Of a DNA stretch of 64,000 nt, positions 8,114 to 17,416 are shown one piece after another; positions within the stretch are counted from its first letter, which is position 1; the number at the start of each line of letters is the position of its first letter. The position numbers and the translations under genes were made by a program. The notes beneath the pieces were generated by a model that was given only the letters and a program-made list of their open reading frames with translations, did not search any database and was not told where the DNA came from. The DNA is from Methanobacteriota archaeon (GTDB lineage: Archaea > Halobacteriota > Methanomicrobia > Methanomicrobiales > Methanomicrobiaceae). The stretch is taken from positions 1 through 64,000 of the forward strand of contig JAEWWL010000007.1 in assembly GCA_023396365.1 (NCBI GenBank), in the 5' to 3' direction.

Positions 8114-10921
8114 TTATTTTTTCAGGAGGGGTGCAAGGAAGCATCCGGTATAGCTTTTTTTAATTTTTGCAATCTTCTCAGGTGTTCCTGCTGCGATAAT
8201 CTCTCCTCCGTTCTCACCGCCCTCAGGTCCCAGGTCAATTATATAATCAGCTGATTTTATTACATCAAGATTGTGTTCAATTACAACTACAGTGTTTTCC
8301 CTGTCAACTAGAGAATTTAAAACTCCTATAAGTTTTTTGACATCATGGAAATGAAGACCTGTTGTCGGCTCATCCAGAAGATATATTGTCTTTCCTGTTG
8401 ATCTTTTGGAGAGTTCACGTGTTATCTTGATTCTTTGAGCCTCGCCGCCGGAGAGAGTTGTTGAACTCTGTCCAAGCTTTAGGTATCCAAGCCCTACCCT
8501 GCACAGTGTTTCGAGTTTGCCGCTTATTGACGGGATATTTTTAAATATTTCATATGCCTCTTCAACTGTCATATCAAGAACATCTGCGATGGATTTTCCC
8601 TTGTACTTGACCTCAAGTGTTTCAGCGTTGTATCTTGTTCCCCTGCATTCCTCGCATTCGACATAAACATCAGGCAGGAAATTCATCTCAATTTTTATCA
8701 GCCCGTCACCGCTGCATGCCTCACAGCGGCCCCCCTTTACATTAAACGAAAATCTTCCGGGTTTATAGCCTCGTATTTTTGCCTCTTTTGTCTCTGCAAA
8801 GATATTTCTAATCTCATCAAAGACTTTTGTGTAGGTTGCCGGATTGGAGCGGGGCGTTCTTCCAATCGGGCTTTGATCGATTACAATTACCTTGTCAACA
8901 GGCTTGTCAAAGGAGAGCTCTTTGTATTTCCCCGGTTGTGTCTGCGATTTGTTTATCTCCTTCATTAAGGCGCGGTAGAGTGTATCATAGATAAGAGTTG
9001 ATTTTCCGCTTCCTGAAACTCCGGTTACAACAGTGAACAGTCCAAGGGGAATGTCCGCATCAACTGATTTTAAATTATTTTCAGAGCAGCCCTTAAGATG
9101 AATATAAGAATTTGGTTTTCGCCTTTCTTTTGGAATATCTATTTTTTCCTTTCCTGAGATGTATAATCCGGTTAAGGATTTTGAATCCTTTTCAATCTCT
9201 GCCGGAGTTCCTGATGATACAATATGCCCGCCATGAACACCGGCGCCCGGACCCATATCAATAACATAATCAGCCTGCCTTATGGTATCCTCGTCATGCT
9301 CAACAACAACGAGCGTGTTTCCAAGATCACGAAGCTTCTTTAAATTTTCAATAAGCTTATGATTGTCCCGCTGGTGAAGACCGATTGAAGGCTCATCAAG
9401 GACATACAAAACGCCCATAAGATTTGAGCCAATCTGTGTTGCAAGACGAATTCTCTGGGCTTCTCCTCCTGAAAGAGTGCCCGAATTTCTTGAAAGCGTA
9501 AGATATCCAAGACCAACTTCATTTAAAAATTTCAGGCGTGAATTGATCTCTTTTATAATCTGCTTTGCAATCTCAGTGTCTTTTTCATTAAGATTTATGC
9601 TGCTGAAAAAATCAATGCATGATGAAACAGAGAGATCAGTAATATCAATTATTGACCTGTCAGCTATTTTTACCGAGATTGCCTTTGCGTTGAGCCTTTT
9701 TCCGCCGCACTTCTGGCAGGGGGAGATTTTCATGAATTTTTCAAGCTCTTTTCTCCTGTATTCGGATTTGGTCTGGCTGTACAGGCGTGAGGCCTGCGGC
9801 AAAAGCCCTTCCCATTTTCCATTGTGCGACCATGACACATCCCCTCCCTTCATGCTCATGTTGAATTTGATTTTATCATCTGAGCCGAACATAAGGGCAT
9901 TGTACTGCTCTTTTGATAGTTTGTCGATGGGAGTGAAGATATCAAATTTGAAATGCTTGGCAACCGCCGCAAGATACTGGACACGGTATCCGTCAAGAAA
10001 ATTCCTGTATGTTGCAACCGCCCCTTCTGATAATGATCTGCTCATGTCAGGAATTATCAGCGAGGGGTCAAACTCCATCTTTATTCCAAGGCCGTTGCAT
10101 TCCGGGCATGCTCCAAACGGACTGTTGAATGAGAACATTCTCGGCTGAAGCTCATCAAAGGAAAATCCGCAGACAGGGCATGCCATCCTTGATGAATAAA
10201 TCTTTTCTGTACCGTCATCTGATAAGGCGATTACAAGACCCTCGGAATTTTTAAGAGATGATTCCACACCTTCAACAAGCCTGAACCTGTCGTCCTTAGG
10301 GTCAAGTCTGTCTGTTACAATGTCTATATCATGCTTAACATACCGCTCAAGATTAATTTCCTCATCAGTTCTGATTATTTTCCCGTCAACCCTTGCCCTT
10401 GCATAGCCCTGCTGGTTTAAATCCTTAAGAACATGCTGGTGTGTTCCTTTTTTCTGCCTGATTACAGGAGAGAGAAGTGTTACACTGCCGACAAAGTCTG
10501 ACTGAATGCTGTCTGATATTTTTTCCGGAGAGCGTGATTCAATTTTTATATTGTGTTCAGGACAGAACGGAACACCGATACGGGCATATAAAAGACGCAG
10601 GTAATCATAAATTTCTGTTACGGTGCCCACAGTGCTTCGCGGATTTTTGGATGTTGTCTTCTGCTCAATTGATATTGCAGGAGATAATCCGTCAATTGAA
10701 TCAACGTCGGGCTTGTTCATCAGACCCAGAAACTGCCTCGCATATGCAGACAGCGATTCAACATATCTTCTCTGGCCTTCGGCATATATTGTATCAAAAG
10801 CAAGTGTTGATTTGCCTGATCCTGAAACGCCTGTAATTACAATTAGTTTGTCTCTTGGAAGTTCAAGGGAAATATTCTGCAGATTGTGCTCCCTTGCTCC
10901 CCGTATTATTATTGAGTCCAT
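8114..10921 (-). CDS. uvrA: UvrABC excinuclease subunit A
   Basis: Damage-recognition ATPase of nucleotide excision repair, 935 aa, standard length. Two ABC cassettes are seen, with Walker A motifs [15 protein letters not shown] and [15 protein letters not shown] and two LSGGEAQRI signatures. Zinc modules are present: CPVCG...CPECNG in the first half, and CEACSGDG...CEECRGTR in the second half. First gene of the uvrA-uvrC-uvrB operon. A TATA-like box lies about 35 bases upstream, giving a very short leader. No damage-box operator was recognised. Confidence 0.98.
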   Translation of the reverse strand: MDSIIIRGAREHNLQNISLELPRDKLIVITGVSGSGKSTLAFDTIYAEGQRRYVESLSAYARQFLGLMNKPDVDSIDGLSPAISIEQKTTSKNPRSTVGTVTEIYDYLRLLYARIGVPFCPEHNIKIESRSPEKISDSIQSDFVGSVTLLSPVIRQKKGTHQHVLKDLNQQGYARARVDGKIIRTDEEINLERYVKHDIDIVTDRLDPKDDRFRLVEGVESSLKNSEGLVIALSDDGTEKIYSSRMACPVCGFSFDELQPRMFSFNSPFGACPECNGLGIKMEFDPSLIIPDMSRSLSEGAVATYRNFLDGYRVQYLAAVAKHFKFDIFTPIDKLSKEQYNALMFGSDDKIKFNMSMKGGDVSWSHNGKWEGLLPQASRLYSQTKSEYRRKELEKFMKISPCQKCGGKRLNAKAISVKIADRSIIDITDLSVSSCIDFFSSINLNEKDTEIAKQIIKEINSRLKFLNEVGLGYLTLSRNSGTLSGGEAQRIRLATQIGSNLMGVLYVLDEPSIGLHQRDNHKLIENLKKLRDLGNTLVVVEHDEDTIRQADYVIDMGPGAGVHGGHIVSSGTPAEIEKDSKSLTGLYISGKEKIDIPKERRKPNSYIHLKGCSENNLKSVDADIPLGLFTVVTGVSGSGKSTLIYDTLYRALMKEINKSQTQPGKYKELSFDKPVDKVIVIDQSPIGRTPRSNPATYTKVFDEIRNIFAETKEAKIRGYKPGRFSFNVKGGRCEACSGDGLIKIEMNFLPDVYVECEECRGTRYNAETLEVKYKGKSIADVLDMTVEEAYEIFKNIPSISGKLETLCRVGLGYLKLGQSSTTLSGGEAQRIKITRELSKRSTGKTIYLLDEPTTGLHFHDVKKLIGVLNSLVDRENTVVVIEHNLDVIKSADYIIDLGPEGGENGGEIIAAGTPEKIAKIKKSYTGCFLAPLLKK

Positions 10922-10950
10922 TGTTTGCTATCAGAAATCTATCTGACTCT

Positions 10951-10962
10951 TCATATAAATGA
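10951..10962 (-). promoter_or_regulatory. Candidate TATA box for the uvrA-uvrC-uvrB operon
   Basis: Read on the minus strand the sequence is tcatttatatga, a good archaeal TATA match centred 35 bases before the uvrA ATG. Initiation 25 bases downstream would give a leader of about 10 nt. Inferred from sequence and spacing only. Confidence 0.5.
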
Positions 10963-11052
10963 GTATACAGGCATGCGGTGTGAAAGTGAAATGGCATTTT
11001 TTTTTATTTTGCCGGTGCATTTTTTTTAATAAGCAGGCAAATTATCAGTGCA

Positions 11053-11562
11053 ATGGATGAGTTTAATTGCGGTCTTATGCCGGTCTGCGGGGAAAATCCA
11101 AAAATACTGATACTTGGAAGTTTTCCCTCCCTAAAATCCCTTGAAAAAAATGAATATTATGGAAATCCAAAAAACCATTTCTGGAAGATAATGGAGGCGG
11201 TTTTTGGAACAGACACAAGTCTTTCATATGACAAAAGAATTGAATCCTTAAAAAATGCCGGTATTGCCTTATGGGATGCGGCATCAGAGTGCAGAAGAGA
11301 GAAAAGCAGTGATGCTACACTTAAGGATGTAAAGCCAAATGACATTGCCCGAATTTTAATAAAAAATAAACCGGTGAGGGTAATTGCACTGAATGGAAAA
11401 ACCGGTGCTGAAAAGTATTTTAAAAAATTTCATCCCGATTTTTCAAAAAAGTTTCCTGATGTTAAAGTAATTACCCTTCCCTCATCAAGCCCTGCAAATG
11501 CACGCCAAAGCCTGGATGACAAGATAAAAGAATGGAGTGCTCTAAAAGAGTATATTTTATGA
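11053..11562 (+). CDS. Family 6 uracil-DNA glycosylase superfamily (hypoxanthine-DNA glycosylase)
   Basis: Base-excision repair glycosylase, 169 aa. It has ILGSFPSLKSLEKNEYYGNP followed by KNHFW, the signature of the HDG family first characterised in Methanosarcina, which removes hypoxanthine (deaminated adenine) and sits in the UDG superfamily. Near the C-terminus, TLPSSSPANA matches the DNA-intercalating loop (motif 2). Divergent from uvrA, so repair genes face each other across a 131-bp promoter region. It could be annotated as a Mug-like or G:T/U glycosylase; the YYGNP-type motif favours hypoxanthine. Confidence 0.88.
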   Translation: MDEFNCGLMPVCGENPKILILGSFPSLKSLEKNEYYGNPKNHFWKIMEAVFGTDTSLSYDKRIESLKNAGIALWDAASECRREKSSDATLKDVKPNDIARILIKNKPVRVIALNGKTGAEKYFKKFHPDFSKKFPDVKVITLPSSSPANARQSLDDKIKEWSALKEYIL

Positions 11563-11574
11563 ATCTGGTTTTTT

Positions 11575-13035
11575 TCAGCTGAACTGATAGTGCTTTCTTA
11601 AAAAATCCCGTATTTTTTCTGACTCAAGCCACCGCTTATCAAGCCTGTTTACAAGTTTATCTATAACTGCTGCCTGCTCTATTATTTTATCCGTGTAGGA
11701 AAACTCCTCAAGCATCACATAGCCTATGATTGCCTGGAGAGGATTTCTGATTTCATCATTTAAAATGGCAAGCTGCTCAAAATTTTTCTCTATCTGCTCA
11801 AGAGATCTTTTCTGATCTTTTCTAAGATTGATTAAATCTGTAATGTCAGTAAATATCGATGCAAACCGGCCCACTGACGGGCTGTATGAGTAGATATTGT
11901 AATATCTGTCAAAGAGCCTGTTGTAGTCTGTGAATTCAGCCGGCTCTCCTGACAATGCAACACCTGCATATATTTTGAGAATGTCCTTATTTTCATAAGG
12001 AAATATTTCAAAAAAAGTTCTTCCCTTAATAACAGATGCATCAAGGCCGGTCATCTTTTCAAATGCGGGATTAATCTCTAAAAATCTGAAATCGCATGGT
12101 TTTCCACTGCTGTCTGTTATTAACTCATGAAGCACAAATCCGCTGCTCATCGTTGAGAACAACTCCCTGTACTGTTTTTCACTAATCTCAAGCGCCTTTT
12201 CTGCTTTTTTTCTTCTTGATATATCAAGTACTGATTCCACAGCGCCTGTCAGATTTTTATTTTCGTCAAACACAGGATATGCAGATACTTTTATACACCG
12301 GCCGTCTTTTCTTGTTTTCTCTTCTGTCACCGGAGTTTTGGCAGTCATTGCTTTTTTTATTGTGCAGTCCTCACACGGAGATGCCCTGTTATACCAGAGT
12401 TCATAGCATGTCTTTCCTGTAAGCTCTTCCGGCCTTAAATTAACAGATTCGGCAGGCTCTTTATTCGCCCAGATTATTTTGAAATCAAGATCATAATATA
12501 CTAAATTTTCATGAACAGAGTTGAGGATTAATGTTTTTTCCTCCTCTGATCTTTTTATCCTTTCTTCATGGCTTTTATTTACAGAGATGTCGCGTGAATA
12601 TATGCATGCAATCTTAAGACTGCCAAAATTCACCGGCTTTGCACAGGACTCGACCGGATATACTGTTCCGTCGCTTCTTTTATGATATGTCTCATATGAA
12701 AAACCGCTTTTTTCTTTGAAAAGTGTTTTCAACTGTTTTAGAATGTCTCTTCCTGATGATTCAGGACGCAGGTCTTCAATTTTCCTTGATAAAATTTCTT
12801 CAGATGAGTATCCGAGATTTCTGCATGCACTTTCATTTGCATAAAGAATATCCCCATCTTCATTAACCCAGTATATTTCATCAACAGAATTTTCAAGTGA
12901 AATACTAATAAGAGAAAAAAGAATATCCTCTGAATTTTCTTTCAGTACTTCTGAAACTTTGCTGATAACAGGATTAATTTCAGATGCATCACAGTGCATA
13001 TTCCGGCCGGATTTTTTATATTTTTTTTCAGACAT
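11575..13035 (-). CDS. Triple-PAS signalling protein with a histidine-less kinase-like C-terminus
   Basis: Soluble sensor protein, 486 aa. PAS 1 spans roughly residues 45-150, PAS 2 about 165-275 and PAS 3 about 285-405. PAS 2 contains a SPCEDC pair that could hold metal or act as a thiol switch. The C-terminal segment AILNDEIRNPLQAIIGY copies the histidine kinase H-box but has Asp where the phospho-accepting His should be, and no HATPase domain follows. So it is probably not an active kinase; partner binding or dimerisation is inferred. Similar LNDEIRNPL tails recur in Methanomicrobiales PAS proteins, from memory. A perfect inverted repeat lies 38-70 bases upstream. Confidence 0.85.
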   Translation of the reverse strand: MSEKKYKKSGRNMHCDASEINPVISKVSEVLKENSEDILFSLISISLENSVDEIYWVNEDGDILYANESACRNLGYSSEEILSRKIEDLRPESSGRDILKQLKTLFKEKSGFSYETYHKRSDGTVYPVESCAKPVNFGSLKIACIYSRDISVNKSHEERIKRSEEEKTLILNSVHENLVYYDLDFKIIWANKEPAESVNLRPEELTGKTCYELWYNRASPCEDCTIKKAMTAKTPVTEEKTRKDGRCIKVSAYPVFDENKNLTGAVESVLDISRRKKAEKALEISEKQYRELFSTMSSGFVLHELITDSSGKPCDFRFLEINPAFEKMTGLDASVIKGRTFFEIFPYENKDILKIYAGVALSGEPAEFTDYNRLFDRYYNIYSYSPSVGRFASIFTDITDLINLRKDQKRSLEQIEKNFEQLAILNDEIRNPLQAIIGYVMLEEFSYTDKIIEQAAVIDKLVNRLDKRWLESEKIRDFLRKHYQFS

Positions 13036-13072
13036 CTCTCATCTCTGATATTGAAATAAGTCTATTTCTGCC

Positions 13073-13105
13073 TTTCACAATATCACTCTATATAATATTG
13101 TGAAA
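13073..13105. promoter_or_regulatory. Perfect 11-bp inverted repeat around a TATA-like core: candidate operator
   Basis: Arms tttcacaatat (13073-13083) and atattgtgaaa (13095-13105) are exact reverse complements and flank cactctatata. Read toward the triple-PAS gene, the centre is a TATA-like attatatag 50-60 bases before its ATG. A dimeric regulator bound here would block or recruit TBP. The transporter gene on the other side starts at 13232 and has its own TATA-like ggatatataatg at about 13181. Confidence 0.6.
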
Positions 13106-13231
13106 TTTTTACTGAGTGAAGAACACTTTTTTTAATTAAATAATGAATTTTTTTTTTATTCATTTCAAAATGATATATGGCGGATATATAATGTTTTAAT
13201 TTCAATATTAGGGGCAGCCGGCCTGAGAAAT

Positions 13232-14308
13232 ATGGTTTCAAAAAAAGAATTAGCCTATCTTTATGCTGTCCTTTCAGCAGCTCTTTTTGGAGGATGCGCT
13301 CCTGTCGGCAAATATATGCTTGGCAGCATTGAGCCTGTAATTCTTGCAGGTCTTTTCTATCTTGGAAGCGGCTTTGGCCTTTTGATTTACATTCTTCTGC
13401 AGTCTCATAAAAAAGAGAGTCGAAATAAAACTGAAGCTTCACTGCAAAAATCAGATTTGCCATGGCTTATTGGTGTTGTAACCTTCGGGGGATTTTTAGC
13501 TCCGGTAATACTAATGTACAGTCTTGTTATAACACCGGCTGCCACAGCATCTCTTCTTCTGAATTTTGAGGCTGTTGCAACCTCAGTAATCGCATTTTTC
13601 ATATTCAGGGAGGCTGTGGGGAGACAAATATGGACCGGACTTTTATTAATAACAATATCCTGTATTATTCTGACCTTTGATCCCTCTGAAAACTCAGGGT
13701 TTTCACCTGGTGCAATAGGAATTTTAGTGGCCTGTTTATTCTGGGCACTGGACAATAATTTCAGCAGAAATATTTCTGGAAAAGATCCTGTACCGATTGT
13801 CTGCATAAAAGGTATTGCGGCAGGACTTTTATCAGTAATATTTGGTATTATAACAGGGCAGCAGCTTCCCGCTCTTAGTGTTTCATTGCTTGCAATGCTT
13901 ATTGGATTTCTCTCATACGGCGGTCTTACAAGCGTTTTGTTCCTGTTGTCCCTGCGTGAGATTGGAACTTCACGCACGGGATCTCTTCTTGCAGTCTCCC
14001 CTTTTTTTGGAGTTGTAATCTCATTTGCATTGTTTAACAATCCGCCGGAGACTGTATTTTATATCTCGTTTCCGCTCATGGCAGCCGGAGTCATTCTTCT
14101 AATCTTTGAAAAGCATTCCCATCAGCACTCGCATAAAAGACAGACTCATGAGCACAGACACAGCCATGATATCCATCATAATCACAGTCATGATGCCACT
14201 TCTCTGCCGCTGTCTGAAACATGTGAGCATTCCCATATTCATTCACATGAGGAATTAACTCATGATCATCCCCATACTCCTGATATTCACCACAGGCATG
14301 AGCATTAA
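13232..14308 (+). CDS. EamA/DMT-superfamily transporter with His-rich cytosolic tail
   Basis: Membrane exporter-type protein, 358 aa. About ten transmembrane helices in two EamA repeats (starting near residues 6 and 150) make up the first 290 residues, as usual for the drug/metabolite transporter superfamily. The last 66 residues hold 23 histidines in HSH, HDH and HHNH clusters, which is not normal for EamA proteins and recalls cation-diffusion and nickel/zinc carriers. Metal binding, or metal export or gating, is inferred. TATA-like sequence at about 13181 and a 5' region with no strong ribosome binding site. Substrate unknown. Confidence 0.85.
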   Translation: MVSKKELAYLYAVLSAALFGGCAPVGKYMLGSIEPVILAGLFYLGSGFGLLIYILLQSHKKESRNKTEASLQKSDLPWLIGVVTFGGFLAPVILMYSLVITPAATASLLLNFEAVATSVIAFFIFREAVGRQIWTGLLLITISCIILTFDPSENSGFSPGAIGILVACLFWALDNNFSRNISGKDPVPIVCIKGIAAGLLSVIFGIITGQQLPALSVSLLAMLIGFLSYGGLTSVLFLLSLREIGTSRTGSLLAVSPFFGVVISFALFNNPPETVFYISFPLMAAGVILLIFEKHSHQHSHKRQTHEHRHSHDIHHNHSHDATSLPLSETCEHSHIHSHEELTHDHPHTPDIHHRHEH

Positions 14309-14373
14309 AATAAAAATTTCCTATAAAAAAGAAGAAAAGGAAACAGGACAATATATTGCATCAAGGTGAAGAA

Positions 14374-15447
14374 GTGGATTTGACAGCAAAGCCTGATGTT
14401 AATGTCAGGCGTCTTTTGATAGCAGCCCTCATTTTTATAATTCTTATCGGAATGAATCAGGCGGCTTATCTGATAAATATGATTGTAATTTCGATTATTC
14501 TTGCAATGATTGGAACACCGCTTTTTTATTTTTTTAAAAGAAGAGGTTTTTCTGATATATCATCTGTTGCGGCAATAATGGTTATTTATGGAATAACAGT
14601 TCTGGCATTCATATTTTTAATATTTGAATCTGTAAATATGCTGGCTGCAAATCTTCCCAAATATCAGGAGCTGTTTTCATATCGTCTCTATGATTTAATG
14701 GAAATTCTGAAACCTTTTGGAATTTCAGCAGATACTGCTTATAATTTTGCCCCTGACTGGAGCACAATTTCAAAGATTACAATACAGGTTGCAGGCGGAG
14801 TATCATCACTTATTATGGACTGTTTTTTCATTGTTGTGATAACATGCTTCATGCTTCTTGAAATCCCCGCACTCCCCGGGCGTATGAAAATATTATCAGA
14901 CGGAGATGACAGGCTGATAAACGAATACCAGGAGATGTGCAGCAGCATGATAGGCTGGATTGTTGCAAAGACAAAGACAAATATTGTTCTTGGCGGATCT
15001 TTTGGTGCGATGCTCTTTGCCTTTGGAATAGACTTTGCATTGTTCTGGGGTGTTCTTGCAATAATTCTAAGCTATATTCCATATATCGGCCTGTTAATTG
15101 TTGCAGTGCCGGCTGTTATTCTTGCATGGCTTTTGCATGGCATTACCGGTGCTCTGCTGGTTATTGCCGGAATATGCATAATCAATGCTGTTGTTGAAAA
15201 TATTGTTTTTTCAAAGTTTGCCGAGAAAGAGATGAACATGCCGCCGCTGGTTGTTATCTTATCACTTGTTCTGTGGACATGGGTTTTGGGTCCTGTGGGA
15301 ATGCTTATTTCAGTGCCTCTTACAATAATGATTCTGATTGCTTTTCGTTATATTGAAAGCACAAAATGGATACTTGTTCTTCTTGGAATGGATAAAGAAA
15401 ATCCGGGGAAAAATGATCGCATAAAATCCACCCGGCCTTTGTCATGA
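14374..15447 (+). CDS. AI-2E family transporter (PerM-like permease)
   Basis: Polytopic membrane protein with about eight helices of the AI-2E/UPF0118 family. It has paired N-terminal helices, a long extramembrane middle (roughly residues 65-150), and C-terminal helices with PYIGLLIVAVPAVILAW and VLGPVGMLISVPLT, the family signature. Members are proposed exporters or Na+/H+ antiporters; the AI-2 role is not general. The frame extends to a TTG at 14356, but the GTG at 14374 has aaggtga 4 bases upstream and is preferred (357 aa). It follows the His-rich transporter by 65 bp and may share its transcript. Confidence 0.86.
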   Translation: MDLTAKPDVNVRRLLIAALIFIILIGMNQAAYLINMIVISIILAMIGTPLFYFFKRRGFSDISSVAAIMVIYGITVLAFIFLIFESVNMLAANLPKYQELFSYRLYDLMEILKPFGISADTAYNFAPDWSTISKITIQVAGGVSSLIMDCFFIVVITCFMLLEIPALPGRMKILSDGDDRLINEYQEMCSSMIGWIVAKTKTNIVLGGSFGAMLFAFGIDFALFWGVLAIILSYIPYIGLLIVAVPAVILAWLLHGITGALLVIAGICIINAVVENIVFSKFAEKEMNMPPLVVILSLVLWTWVLGPVGMLISVPLTIMILIAFRYIESTKWILVLLGMDKENPGKNDRIKSTRPLS

Positions 15448-15756
15448 AAGGCAAAACAAAATAAAAAATTACAATTTTTAAATTTCAAAAAATTAAAAAT
15501 TTAAAAATTTAATCTCAGGATTTAAAAAAAAATCCTTTCCTGACATTTAAAAAATAATCTGTTCTTTAATTAGAAAAAAATTAACCTGTTCTTCAATTAA
15601 AAAAATTTTTGATCTGAAAGATTATGTGATACAGCAGGATTACTGCCATTAAAAATATTAAAAAGAATCTAAAAAATAGGATTTAAATGAGATTTATTTA
15701 AATGAGATTTTTTTGAATAATTTTTTTAAATGTGGAGGTCTTTTTGGATTTTAGTA
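15448..15756. other. AT-rich gene-free spacer with short repeats
   Basis: No credible coding frame is seen. The stretch holds A/T runs, a small hairpin (aggattt...aaatcct at 15517-15536), a near-repeat of ctgttctttaatta around 15558-15600, and an exact 15-bp tandem duplication listed separately. The T-rich parts probably end transcription of the AI-2E gene. Confidence 0.6.
15681..15710. repeat. Perfect 15-bp tandem duplication
   Basis: The unit atttaaatgagattt occurs twice without a gap (15681-15695 and 15696-15710). It is probably replication slippage in AT-rich spacer; no function is evident. Confidence 0.8.
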
Positions 15757-15880
15757 TATTGAATTTTTAAACTGTGCCTGTATAAGGGCAGCCTGAAAAA
15801 ATTATATTGCGTGTCGGACACGCTTTTTTTTACAGGGTATTATTGGCTTGCCCTTTACTGACACAGTTAAAGATTGAATT
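15757..15880. repeat. Imperfect long palindrome, MITE-like element or structured RNA
   Basis: The left arm near 15759-15794 (ttgaatttttaaactgtgcc then tgtataagggcagcc) is mirrored by 15845-15880 with a few mismatches and one-base gaps. Between them lies a GC-rich hairpin gcgtg-tcgga-cacgc (15809-15823) followed by eight T. The whole could fold into one long hairpin. The left end motif tagtatattgaattt recurs at 30163. It could be a miniature transposable element, or a transcribed terminator/ncRNA; no target-site duplication was settled. Confidence 0.55.
15809..15831 (+). terminator. Hairpin plus T-tract, possible terminator
   Basis: A five-base-pair stem gcgtg/cacgc with a tcgga loop is followed directly by eight T on the plus strand. 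It looks like an intrinsic terminator but is also the core of the longer palindrome, and it lies 360 bp after the nearest plus-strand gene. Confidence 0.4.
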
Positions 15881-15892
15881 ATTATGTATTTA

Positions 15893-16891
15893 TTATTCAG
15901 GCGTGCGCTGTGAAAGTGAATATTTTTCTTCCTGATACCTAACAAGACTGCAGATGCAGGAGTTGTATGGTGTATTTATTTTATGCATCTCTCCAAGCCT
16001 TACCACTGCACCGTTGATAAAATCTATCTCTGTTTTTCTTTTCAGTTTCATATCCTGCTGCATTGAAGTAAATACATCTGAAAAGGAAGGAATCAGATAT
16101 CCAAAGAGATATTCAAGATACTCTTTAGGATCTGACCATTTTGTTTTTATGCTCTCAGCAGACATTACCGAAAAAGTCTCATTAACAAGTCCGATGACTA
16201 AAGGCTTTAAATTTTCATTAAGAGTTTCACCGACAGGAACTGACAGCAAACCAGTCAGAGGATTAACAGCAATATTCAAAAGCGATTTCTCCCAGATTGC
16301 CGATCGGATATTTTTTGATTTTTCAGCTTTTATTTTAGAGCTTTTAAATATTTCAAGCAGGCTGTCCGTTTCGGACTGATAATGCAAATTATCAGGTGAT
16401 TCATATGGATAAATTCCAAGCCGCAAAGGCTCGCTTTCACTCATTACTTTAACACAACCATCACTTAATGAGCGAAAATTTGTTGTAATTGTTGCACCAA
16501 TTATTTTTTCTGCATATTTTTTAATAATCTCCTCATTTCCTATTCCGTTCTGGATGCTTACAACAACACTGCCTTTTAAAAATACCCTGTAATCTTCACA
16601 GATTTTTTCAGTATCACTGCTCTTTGAGGTTATGAGGATAAAATCAAATTTTTTTGTCTTACTATCAGTGTTTTTTTTCAAAAGCTCATCAGGTCTGAAA
16701 TAGCACTTAATATCCCGGATTGTCTCTTCACCCCAGACTCCTGATAGAAAAAGGCCATCTTTTGAAACTGCATCGGCGTGCTTTTTTCTGCATACAACAG
16801 AGACCACACATTTTTTTGAGAGCATTCCTGCAATTGAAAGGCCTACTGCACCGGCGCCAAGAATTAATATTTCTGGTTTTTTTAAAGGCAT
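15893..16891 (-). CDS. Ketopantoate reductase family protein (ApbA/PanE)
   Basis: NAD(P)H-dependent oxidoreductase, 332 aa. The N-terminal Rossmann fold has LILGAGAVGLSIAG. The C-terminal helical domain has LLNIAVNPLTGLLSVPVGE, equivalent to the KxxxNxxxNPLTA substrate region of ketopantoate reductases. The expected role is reduction of 2-dehydropantoate to pantoate for CoA, but many family members act on other 2-oxoacids. Single gene, with spacer on both sides, so no operon context supports the CoA role. The catalytic Lys is in WEKSLLN. Confidence 0.82.
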   Translation of the reverse strand: MPLKKPEILILGAGAVGLSIAGMLSKKCVVSVVCRKKHADAVSKDGLFLSGVWGEETIRDIKCYFRPDELLKKNTDSKTKKFDFILITSKSSDTEKICEDYRVFLKGSVVVSIQNGIGNEEIIKKYAEKIIGATITTNFRSLSDGCVKVMSESEPLRLGIYPYESPDNLHYQSETDSLLEIFKSSKIKAEKSKNIRSAIWEKSLLNIAVNPLTGLLSVPVGETLNENLKPLVIGLVNETFSVMSAESIKTKWSDPKEYLEYLFGYLIPSFSDVFTSMQQDMKLKRKTEIDFINGAVVRLGEMHKINTPYNSCICSLVRYQEEKYSLSQRTPE

Positions 16892-17036
16892 TTATTGTAA
16901 ATAGTTACCCCGCACAATAAGATTAGTTTTGGGATGCAGGGATAATTTTTTTCTCATGGACTGCAGAAAAAAATCAAAATAAAAACAAAAAAATTAAGAA
17001 AAGATGAAATAATAATAAAAAGGATTTTATTTGCTG

Positions 17037-17378
17037 TTAATTATCAGGATTAAATAATAGCGCTTCTCTTTCAAGGAAATAACCAAGAATTGTTCTTATA
17101 AGCACTGTAACTGCAAGAATGATAAGCTCTTCCTGTGTCGGGGATATAACTGTCATCAATATATCAGATATTATCAAAAATTCAAGGCCAAGCACTATTT
17201 TTGTTGTCAGATCAAGACGTATCTTCCCGTATGAGCTGCTGCTTTTTTTAATCTCACGCAGAATAATTCCTGCCACTGCAATTACTCCGCCATATACTAT
17301 AATTGCAGCGCCGGCAATCTCAAAAAAAAGAACAATTATCTGTATTGCATTAAATACCGGCACCATATCAGTATTCAT
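17037..17378 (-). CDS. DUF1622-like small membrane protein
   Basis: 113-aa protein with three likely transmembrane helices: about residues 8-35, 60-80 and 85-100. The loop ending REIKKSSSSYGKIRLDLTTK leads into LGLEFLIISDILMTV. This layout and the short charged stretch RLDLTTKIVLGLEFLI match the DUF1622 family, whose function is not known. Transcribed with its own short spacers; the larger MBL-rhodanese gene lies 38 bp upstream on the same strand, so co-transcription is possible. Confidence 0.72.
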   Translation of the reverse strand: MNTDMVPVFNAIQIIVLFFEIAGAAIIVYGGVIAVAGIILREIKKSSSSYGKIRLDLTTKIVLGLEFLIISDILMTVISPTQEELIILAVTVLIRTILGYFLEREALLFNPDN

Positions 17379-17416
17379 AATATCAAATCTGCCTGTTATC
17401 TAAATAAAGAAAGTGT

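Noticed and set aside
12216..12422. Many overlapping frames on the opposite strand of real genes, such as this one inside the triple-PAS gene
   Set aside because: They show no family motif, no ribosome binding site and mirror the codon bias of the real gene.
15809..15831. Simple terminator only
   Set aside because: It is far from the upstream stop and is nested in a longer palindrome, so I list both readings.
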